This document shows positions 57,748 through 64,000 of a stretch of 64,000 nt of DNA, one piece after another. The position numbers were made by a program, and so were the translations under genes. The stretch is from JALCSJ01 sp036788835 (GTDB lineage Bacteria; Bacillota; Negativicutes; Acidaminococcales; Acidaminococcaceae), in assembly GCA_036788835.1 (NCBI GenBank), contig DAIQMR010000003.1, positions 1 through 64,000 of the forward strand, read 5' to 3'. Numbering within the stretch: the first letter of the stretch is position 1; every line of letters starts with the position of its first letter. The notes beneath the pieces are model-generated. The model saw only the letters and a program-made list of their open reading frames with translations. It searched no databases and was not told the DNA's origin.

Positions 57748-58926
57748 ATGAAAAAATTATTTACCTCAGAATCAGTGACCGAAGGCCATCCTGACAAGAT
57801 TGCCGACCAAATTTCTGACGCAGTTTTGGATGCCATTATTGCCAAAGACCCCTATGCCAGAGTTGCCTGCGAAACCCTGATAGCTACCGGTCAAATTCAC
57901 ATTGCCGGTGAAATAAGCACGGAATGTTATGTTGATATAGCGAAAATTGCCAGACAAACTGTTCTGGGCATTGGCTATGACAGGGCTAAATACGGCTTCG
58001 ACGGTTCTACCTGCGGTGTGCTTCTGTCCATTGACGAACAATCTTCCGATATTGCTTTGGGTGTTGATGAGTCAGCTGAGGCCAAAGGCGGCAACAAGGA
58101 CGATGATGAAACTTTGGGGGCCGGGGATCAAGGCATGATGTTTGGCTATGCCACAGATGAAACTCCCGAATATATGCCCATGCCTATTTCTTTGGCACAC
58201 AAGCTGGTAAGACAATTGACTAAGGTGCGCAAGGACAAGACTTTGAGCTATCTGCGTCCCGATGGGAAATCCCAGGTAACTGTTGAATATGATGACGGTG
58301 TTCCCACTCGTATCGACACAGTAGTTATTTCCACGCAGCACAAAGATGTGGATATGGAAATTTTGCGCAAAGATGTTATGAAATATGTTATTGCGCCTAT
58401 TCTGCCTAAAAAAATGGTAGATGCCAAGACCAAATATTATATTAATCCTACCGGCCGTTTTGTAATCGGTGGTCCTCAAGGGGACACAGGCCTTACGGGC
58501 AGAAAGATTATCGTGGATACATACGGTGGAATGGCCCGTCACGGCGGCGGCTGCTTCTCCGGCAAGGATCCAACAAAGGTAGACAGAAGTGCTTCCTATG
58601 CCGCTCGCTATGTTGCTAAAAATATTGTGGCAGCAGGGCTGGCGCATAAATGTGAAATCCAATTGGCCTATGCTATTGGGGTAGCTCAACCGGTTTCTAT
58701 TTCCGTGGAAACATTTGGTACAGGAGCAATTCCCGATGAAAAAATCGTGAAACTGGTTAAGAAGAATTTCTCTCTGACACCGGCCGGCATTATTAAGAGC
58801 TTGGATTTAAGACGTCCGATTTACAAACAAACTGCTGCTTACGGTCACTTTGGCCGTACGGACATTGATTTGACCTGGGAACATTTGGACAAAGTAGATG
58901 CCCTGAAAGCAGCTTTAAAGAAATAA
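57748..58926 (+). CDS. metK: S-adenosylmethionine synthetase
   Basis: A 392-residue methionine adenosyltransferase making SAM from methionine and ATP. TSESVTEGHPDKIADQISDA opens it; GAGDQGMMFGYA and the GGGCFSGKDPTKVDRSAAY-like loop are the two family signatures. AAAGGAGG site. Regulated by the SAM-I riboswitch upstream. SAM also feeds the neighbouring radical SAM enzyme and the methyltransferase at the window's end. Confidence 0.98.
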   Translation: MKKLFTSESVTEGHPDKIADQISDAVLDAIIAKDPYARVACETLIATGQIHIAGEISTECYVDIAKIARQTVLGIGYDRAKYGFDGSTCGVLLSIDEQSSDIALGVDESAEAKGGNKDDDETLGAGDQGMMFGYATDETPEYMPMPISLAHKLVRQLTKVRKDKTLSYLRPDGKSQVTVEYDDGVPTRIDTVVISTQHKDVDMEILRKDVMKYVIAPILPKKMVDAKTKYYINPTGRFVIGGPQGDTGLTGRKIIVDTYGGMARHGGGCFSGKDPTKVDRSASYAARYVAKNIVAAGLAHKCEIQLAYAIGVAQPVSISVETFGTGAIPDEKIVKLVKKNFSLTPAGIIKSLDLRRPIYKQTAAYGHFGRTDIDLTWEHLDKVDALKAALKK

Positions 58927-58950
58927 CCAGTTGAACCGTGAGATGAATTT

Positions 58951-61350
58951 ATGAAATATTTAAACGTAGCCATTAATTTGCCGGTAAAAAATATTTTTCA
59001 ACAATTCACTTATAAGGTACCACCACAGCTAGACTTCCTGAAGGAGGGCTGGCGTGTTGTGGTACCTTTCGGTCATCAGCTGCTGGAAGGTTTCGTAGTA
59101 GAGCCGCCTGACAAAATAGATGAGAATTTGGAATATAAAGAAATAGCAGACGTGCTGGGCACGGAGCCTTGGTTCACAGAGGAAATGCTAGCTACGGCTC
59201 ACTATTTAGCAAAGTACTATATGTGCTCATTGGCAGAAGCATTACGTCTATTTATTCCCGGTAAAGGTTCTATTGCCACAGTGGGCAGATATGCGCCCCG
59301 TGAAGAATTTAATGATAGTTTGAATCCAACGGAAGAACAGCTTTATACCTATTTACAAATGAAAGGGCCTCAGCTGCGGAAAGATATTGTGAAACTAAGC
59401 CAGGGTGCCGAAGCTTTGAAAGGTTTAATTACAAAGCAGGCCGTGGCTCTGGAATATGAAATAAAATATAAAATTAAAAACAGGACAGTGCGAACCTTTG
59501 CCATAACTTCCGAAGGGCAAAAGGTTTTAGCTGAAAATAATAAAAGGATTAAGGCCCAAAACGCTGCCTTGGCTTTTTTGCAGGAACGGGGAGAGATGAC
59601 AGTCCCTGAATTAACAGAATACCACGTGTCTGCGCCTACCTTGCGAACCCTTGCGGCTAAGGGCTTCATTGAAGAAGGCACCAAGCGGGTTCTTCGGGAT
59701 AGCTATAAAGATAAAGCCGCAATCAAAGAAGTTTTGCAGCTTACTACTGAACAACAAGAGGCTATTAGTTCAGTTACGGAATGCCTAAAGGGAAATAGCA
59801 GTAAGACGTTTCTGTTACAAGGCATTACCGGCAGCGGGAAAACCGAGGTTTATTTGCGGCTGGCGGATAAAGCCTTGCGGGAAGGGAAGCAGGTTCTGGT
59901 TTTAGTGCCGGAAATTGCTTTAACAGGCCAGATTGTCAAACGTTTTAAAGCCTGGTTCGGTAACAAGGTCGCCGTAGCTCACAGCAAACTATCGGCAGGG
60001 GAAAGAGCCGATGTTTGGCAGAAAATGCGCTCTGATTACGCATCTGTGTTAATCGGAGTGCGGTCTGCTGTTTTTTCTCCTTTTCATAATCTTGGCTTGA
60101 TTATTATTGATGAAGAACATGAGTATACCTATAAACAGGATGAGCGGCCTAATTATCATGCCAGAAATATCGGGGCTTTTCGGGCCAAACTCAATGGGGC
60201 ACCTTTGGTTCTGGGCAGTGCTACTCCTGATTTGGAATCTTATCATAAAGCACAGGAAGGTACCTATGTGCATTTACTTTTGACGAAGCGCCCTATGGCA
60301 GGGTCACACTTGCCTCAGGTAGAAGTAGTGGACATGCGCAAGGAATTGCAGGAAGGTAATAAATCTGTTCTTTCCTGGCAGCTTCGAGACGCTCTGCTGG
60401 AAACGGCCAAAGCAGGGGAACAGGCTATCGTTCTTTTGAACAGACGGGGTTTTTCTACTTTTGTGATGTGCCGGGACTGCGGAGCTACCTTAACCTGTCC
60501 CAATTGTGCCGTGTCTTTGGTTTATCATGCCAAGGAGCATGTGATGCAGTGCCACTACTGTGGTCATACAGAACCTATTCCCACGGTTTGTCCCCATTGT
60601 CACAGCAAAAGAATAAAATTTTTCGGGACGGGAACGGAAAGGGCCGAGGCGGAAATTGCTGCTTTAGGCAATGGTATTAGACCCATTCGTATGGACCAGG
60701 ATTCTACCATGGCTAAATTTGCCCATGAAGAGATTCTGGACAGCTTTGTGCAGGGTGAATATAATGTGCTTTTAGGTACGCAAATGGTAGCTAAAGGACA
60801 CGATATTCCCAATGTTACTTTAGTGGGGGTTTTGTCAGCCGATTCTCAGCTGAATTTGCCGGATTACAGGAGCGGGGAGCGAACCTTTGCCCTTTTGACG
60901 CAGGCAGCAGGGCGCGCCGGTCGGGGTGCAAAACCGGGAAGGGTTATTTTTCAGGCCTATGATGCGGGCAATCCTATTTTAGCTCAGGCTGCTTCCCAAG
61001 ATTATGCGGGCTTTGCCCGGAACGAACTGACAGTGCGACAAGAATTGGGCTATCCGCCCTTCACCTCACTTTTAAAAGTCACGGTGCTTCACAAGGAACA
61101 GGAAAAGGCTTTAGAAACGGCTCAAAAATTGGTAAATTTTCTGGAAGCAGAGCAATTAGGAGGAAAACTCCTGAAATCTCAGATTATGGGACCATTTCCG
61201 GCTATAGTAGCTATGGTTAATCATATTTTCCGGATTAACGTTATAATTAAGACAACAGAAGCAGATAAAGTCAAAGATATGCTTTGGAATTCAGAATTTA
61301 AAGACAAGGCCAACGTTTACTTTGACGTGGACCCGGTTAATGTAGTGTGA
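58951..61350 (+). CDS. priA: Primosomal replication protein PriA
   Basis: A 799-residue helicase that reloads the replication machinery at stalled forks. It has the N-terminal 3'-end-binding domain (NVAINLPVKNIFQQFTYKVP), the helicase P-loop GITGSGKTEVYLRLA near residue 294, the DEEH box near 386, the zinc-binding cysteines (CRDCGATLTCPNC, CHYCGHTEPIPTVCPHC) and the helicase C-terminal QAAGRAGRG. Starts 25 bases after metK. Confidence 0.97.
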   Translation: MKYLNVAINLPVKNIFQQFTYKVPPQLDFLKEGWRVVVPFGHQLLEGFVVEPPDKIDENLEYKEIADVLGTEPWFTEEMLATAHYLAKYYMCSLAEALRLFIPGKGSIATVGRYAPREEFNDSLNPTEEQLYTYLQMKGPQLRKDIVKLSQGAEALKGLITKQAVALEYEIKYKIKNRTVRTFAITSEGQKVLAENNKRIKAQNAALAFLQERGEMTVPELTEYHVSAPTLRTLAAKGFIEEGTKRVLRDSYKDKAAIKEVLQLTTEQQEAISSVTECLKGNSSKTFLLQGITGSGKTEVYLRLADKALREGKQVLVLVPEIALTGQIVKRFKAWFGNKVAVAHSKLSAGERADVWQKMRSDYASVLIGVRSAVFSPFHNLGLIIIDEEHEYTYKQDERPNYHARNIGAFRAKLNGAPLVLGSATPDLESYHKAQEGTYVHLLLTKRPMAGSHLPQVEVVDMRKELQEGNKSVLSWQLRDALLETAKAGEQAIVLLNRRGFSTFVMCRDCGATLTCPNCAVSLVYHAKEHVMQCHYCGHTEPIPTVCPHCHSKRIKFFGTGTERAEAEIAALGNGIRPIRMDQDSTMAKFAHEEILDSFVQGEYNVLLGTQMVAKGHDIPNVTLVGVLSADSQLNLPDYRSGERTFALLTQAAGRAGRGAKPGRVIFQAYDAGNPILAQAASQDYAGFARNELTVRQELGYPPFTSLLKVTVLHKEQEKALETAQKLVNFLEAEQLGGKLLKSQIMGPFPAIVAMVNHIFRINVIIKTTEADKVKDMLWNSEFKDKANVYFDVDPVNVV

Positions 61351-61351
61351 G

Positions 61352-61390
61352 AAAAAGGGGCGAATCCTAGAGATTTGCCCCTTTTTCTCC
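61352..61390 (+). terminator. Rho-independent terminator
   Basis: AAAAAGGGGC and GCCCCTTTTT form a stem around about 13 bases, followed by CTCC. It ends the metK-priA unit, and a TATAAT at 61400 suggests def starts its own transcript. Confidence 0.8.
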
Positions 61391-61438
61391 TATTTATGGT
61401 ATAATAAAGGGTAAAATTATATGAAGGAGATTAGACGA

Positions 61439-61915
61439 ATGGCTTTAATGGAAATTTATGTGGCAGGTAATCCCATACTGAGAAAACCAACGGAAAAGGT
61501 CAAGATTTTTGATAAAAAATTAGGCAAGCTTTTAGATAATATGGCTTCAACTATGTATCATGCGGAAGGGTGCGGTTTGGCAGGACCGCAGGTGGGCATT
61601 GCCAAAAGACTTTTGGTTATTGATGCTTTTGACGATCAAGGCATCAGAGAGTTTATTAATCCGGAAATCATAGAGCATTCCGGAGAGATAATTTCCACAG
61701 AGGGCTGTCTCAGCGTTCCCGATTACGAAGGAGAGGTAAGGCGGGCCGGCGAAGTGGTCGTAGCCTTCCAAGACCGCAAGGGAGCAGAGAAAAAGCTAAA
61801 AGCCGATGGGCTTTTAGCTATAGCATTACAGCATGAGATAGACCATTTGAATGGTGTTTTGTTTATTGACAAGGCAATTTCTTTACAACCTAAAGCAAAG
61901 GACGAACCAAAATGA
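61439..61915 (+). CDS. def: Peptide deformylase
   Basis: A 158-residue metal enzyme that removes the formyl group from new proteins. Its three motifs are present: GCGLAGPQVG (G instead of the second A of GLAAPQ), EGCLSVP and QHEIDHLNG. ATG 61439 is preferred because AAGGAG lies ten bases before it; the frame extends to an ATG at 61421. The fmt start overlaps its stop (ATGA). Confidence 0.95.
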   Translation: MALMEIYVAGNPILRKPTEKVKIFDKKLGKLLDNMASTMYHAEGCGLAGPQVGIAKRLLVIDAFDDQGIREFINPEIIEHSGEIISTEGCLSVPDYEGEVRRAGEVVVAFQDRKGAEKKLKADGLLAIALQHEIDHLNGVLFIDKAISLQPKAKDEPK

Positions 61916-62850
61916 GAATAGTGTTTATGGGAACACCTGTTTTTGCCGTAGCTAGTTTAAATGCTTTGGTAGAGAGCCATTCTTGCGAAGTGGTAGGTGT
62001 AGTAACACAGCCGGATAGACCGAAAGGCCGTGGCAAAAAAATCATGGAGTCTCCCGTGAAAATTTTTGCCGGGGAACAAGGCTTGCCTGTGCTGCAGCCT
62101 GAAAAAGTCAGAGACCCGGGAGCTATTGCGGCAATTAAGGCATGGCAACCGGAGCTGATTGTGGTGGCAGCCTTCGGCCAGTTTCTCCCGGAAAGCATTT
62201 TAACTATGCCGCAATATGGCTGTATTAATGTACATGCCTCTCTTTTGCCAAAATACCGCGGTGCCGCGCCTATTCACTATGCTATTTTAAAGGGTGAAAA
62301 AACTGCCGGCGTAACTATAATGCAAATGGCTAAGGGTATGGACACCGGTGACATGTTAAAAGCCGCGGAAGTGCCTATTGCCCCCGAAATGACTCAGGGC
62401 GAGCTCCACGATATTTTGAAAGAAAAGGGAGCTCAGGTTTTGCTAGAAGTTATTGGGGATATAGCAGCAGGCAATGTTCATCCTGTTAAGCAAAATGAGG
62501 CTGAAGTTACTTTCGCTTCTTTAATTACCAGAGAAATGGAAAAGCTCCAATGGGAAAAAAGCGCTCAGGCTTTACACAATCAGATCAGGGCCTTTAATCC
62601 TTGGCCGGGTTCCTATACTGCTCTGCCTAATGGTAAAATTTTAAAAATCTGGTTAAGTAAAGTCGCAGCAGGCAACTGGCCCCGGAAAGCACCGGGTACG
62701 GTGGTGGCGGCGGACAAGCACAATCTGGTAATTGCCACAGGCAAGGGATTTTTGCAACTGGAAGAAGTTCAGCCGGAAGGCAAGAATCATATGGCCGCCA
62801 ATGTGTTTGTTAATGGCAAGCATGTAAAGGCTGGGGATATATTAGGGTAA
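61912..62850 (+). CDS. fmt: Methionyl-tRNA formyltransferase
   Basis: A 312-residue enzyme that puts a formyl group on initiator Met-tRNA. MRIVFMGTPVFAVASLNALV opens it, with NVHASLLPKYRGAAPIHYAI (the folate site and the catalytic N-H-D set), GVTIMQMAKGMDTGDML and the C-terminal FNPWPGSYT. Start overlaps the def stop, as commonly found for this pair. Confidence 0.97.
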   Translation: MRIVFMGTPVFAVASLNALVESHSCEVVGVVTQPDRPKGRGKKIMESPVKIFAGEQGLPVLQPEKVRDPGAIAAIKAWQPELIVVAAFGQFLPESILTMPQYGCINVHASLLPKYRGAAPIHYAILKGEKTAGVTIMQMAKGMDTGDMLKAAEVPIAPEMTQGELHDILKEKGAQVLLEVIGDIAAGNVHPVKQNEAEVTFASLITREMEKLQWEKSAQALHNQIRAFNPWPGSYTALPNGKILKIWLSKVAAGNWPRKAPGTVVAADKHNLVIATGKGFLQLEEVQPEGKNHMAANVFVNGKHVKAGDILG

Positions 62851-62917
62851 AAACTTAAAGCGAGAAAACGTATAGTATTGTACTAGAGCAGTGTTTCATA
62901 CAAGAAGAGGAAACTAA

Positions 62918-63724
62918 TTGGAAAATATAGTAGTGTTAAGACCGAAAAAAAGAATATTTATTGCCTTGGTTTCTGTGGCGATTTTTATGGCAGGAGTGGT
63001 TTGTTATGGACTGTGGCAGATTATGCGTCCGGGTCTGGCAGAAATCAGTCCTGTTTTGCCCAAGCTTTTAGGTGTGGGAATTGTTTTCCTGATTGCCGGG
63101 TTGGCGGCCGGGGTACTGGGTATAGTTTTGGCCATTTTGGGAATACCAACACTGCATTTCTTTTACCGGTGGGCTTGGCATGTGATTAATTTCTTGTGTC
63201 CTCCGGCAGTTTTCCTGGGGCGTATGGTTAATATTCCCAAAGAAAAAATAGAGCAGTCTTTCATTGAAGTAAACAATAATTTGGTTCTTAAGCAGCATAT
63301 TAAAGTGCCCCCTGAGAGAATTTTAATTCTTACACCTCATTGCATTCAACTGGATACATGTGTCCATAAAGTAACCAGAAATATTAATAATTGTCATCAG
63401 TGTGGGGGCTGCGGTGTAGGTTCACTGCTGGGCTTGGCACATAAATACGGTCTCCATGTGGTTATTTCCACAGGGGGAACTCTGGCCAGGCAGGCGGTAC
63501 GACAGGCTAGGCCAAAGGCTATCGTGGCCGTGGCCTGCGAAAATGATTTGACCAGCGGGATCCAAGATGTTTTCCCTTTGCCTGTTTTAGGAGTTTTAAA
63601 TGAACGACCCAATGGACCATGTTTTAATACTAGGGCAGATATGGGTAAAGTGGAAGATGCCATTAAAACATTTTTAACCAATCCTGAGAGTTATGAGGGA
63701 AAACATGATCAGCCAAACCAATAA
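62918..63724 (+). CDS. DUF116 domain protein
   Basis: A 268-residue protein. Two or three membrane helices (about 12-75) precede the DUF116 domain with ILTPHCIQLDTCVHKVTRNI, the CHQCGGCGVGSLL cluster and STGGTLARQAVRQARPKAIV. Four or five cysteines in this stretch likely bind an Fe-S cluster or zinc. The gene often lies between fmt and rsmB in Negativicutes and Clostridia. Function unknown. TTG start with an AGAGGAAA site; the rsmB start overlaps its end. Confidence 0.85.
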   Translation: MENIVVLRPKKRIFIALVSVAIFMAGVVCYGLWQIMRPGLAEISPVLPKLLGVGIVFLIAGLAAGVLGIVLAILGIPTLHFFYRWAWHVINFLCPPAVFLGRMVNIPKEKIEQSFIEVNNNLVLKQHIKVPPERILILTPHCIQLDTCVHKVTRNINNCHQCGGCGVGSLLGLAHKYGLHVVISTGGTLARQAVRQARPKAIVAVACENDLTSGIQDVFPLPVLGVLNERPNGPCFNTRADMGKVEDAIKTFLTNPESYEGKHDQPNQ

Positions 63725-64000
63725 TCCCCGTTTGGGGGCGTTATTAATTTTAAATAGTATATTTATAGAAGGGGCCTATGCCAATCTGGCTTTGAGTAAA
63801 GCTTTGAGTGGCAGTCCCATGGACAAAAGGGACAAGGCTCTGACCACAGAGCTGGTTTATGGAACCGTCAAAGCCAAAGGTACCATAGATTGGCTTCTGA
63901 CAAAAAGCATCAATAGGCCCTTACGCAAAGTAGCACCTATTATGTTGAATATTTTGCGGATGTCTGTATATCAGATATTTTATTTAACGAAGATTCCTCC
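63705..64000 (+). CDS. rsmB: 16S rRNA (cytosine-967-C5)-methyltransferase RsmB (start only)
   Basis: The window ends inside this gene. The first 98 codons give MISQTNNPRLGALLILNSIF, GAYANLALSKALSG, RDKALTTELVYGTVK and TIDWLLTKSINRPLRKV, the NusB-like N-terminal RNA-binding domain of RsmB/Sun. The methyltransferase domain lies outside the window. ATG 63705 follows GAGGGA and overlaps the DUF116 end by 20 bases. Confidence 0.9.
   Translation, partial: MISQTNNPRLGALLILNSIFIEGAYANLALSKALSGSPMDKRDKALTTELVYGTVKAKGTIDWLLTKSINRPLRKVAPIMLNILRMSVYQIFYLTKIP

Noticed and set aside
58072..58689. 205-codon minus-strand frame opposite metK
   Set aside because: Shadow of the conserved metK coding sequence.
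1..64000. CRISPR arrays, prophage structural genes or complete insertion sequences
   Set aside because: I looked for regularly spaced repeats, transposases and phage genes. Only short dispersed repeats, palindromes and an att-like tRNA fragment were seen.

Overview
The window looks like a chromosomal segment of a Negativicutes bacterium, a Firmicute with an outer membrane, most likely in or near Acidaminococcaceae (a Phascolarctobacterium-like organism). This placement is inference. It rests on Firmicute-style gene order (mraZ-rsmH-ftsL-mur genes, DUF881 and small basic protein next to ftsZ, nrdR, mutS2, metK-priA-def-fmt-rsmB) together with lipopolysaccharide genes (WaaE-like and family 8 glycosyltransferases, an O-antigen ligase, a heptosyltransferase). 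Acyl-CoA dehydrogenase and a biotin-free carboxyltransferase subunit also fit an anaerobic, acid-using lifestyle. Base composition is moderately AT-rich by eye.

Bases 1 to about 10,300 are an accessory and decaying region. It holds an internally deleted cyclase gene, a remnant of a GlcD-type oxidase, the 3' half of a tRNA-Leu with possible integrase arm sites, a RelB/RelE-type toxin-antitoxin pair between two copies of the tRNA 3' end, three copies of the end of a C39-like peptidase gene (one fused to an unrelated 5' part, one shortened), and several dispersed repeats and palindromes. Mixed in are genes that look intact: a LhgO-like oxidase, a ferredoxin/membrane Fe-S/flavoprotein operon, a zinc-ribbon membrane protein and a lipid-anchored rhodanese.

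From 10,666 to 24,851 lies the division and cell wall cluster, opened by a strong promoter whose downstream side carries MraZ-type boxes. It runs mraZ, rsmH, ftsL, murE, murF, mraY, murD, murG, murC, ddl, ftsQ, DUF881, sbp, ftsZ, nrdR. The genes ftsI, ftsW, murB and ftsA, usual in such clusters, are absent, and a terminator sits where ftsI would be expected. Next (25,134 to 29,800) comes a pseudopilus operon with a PilC/GspF platform protein and several pilin-like proteins but no ATPase. It ends in a secreted protein with a chagasin-like peptidase inhibitor domain.

From 29,927 to 46,103 there are housekeeping and metabolic genes: peptidase U32, mutS2, an aminotransferase, a uridine-kinase-like protein, a carboxyltransferase, PBP1A, an extended glutamine synthetase, a 3D-domain cell wall protein, a thioesterase and an acyl-CoA dehydrogenase. 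From 46,218 to 54,906 lies an envelope polysaccharide region: an LtaS-like phosphoglycerol transferase, the LPS core and ligase genes, and a PIG-L-family protein with an altered active-site motif. Then come the AmmeMemoRadiSam pair (minus strand), a SAM-I riboswitch with metK, priA, def, fmt, a DUF116 gene and the start of rsmB.

No clearly new multi-gene system was proven. The best candidates for a closer look are the two-copy structured element at 37,836 and 57,401, the pseudopilus operon with its inhibitor protein, the AmmeMemo fusion with its radical SAM partner, the ferredoxin/Fer4_5/FMN-reductase module, and the repeats in the first 10 kb.
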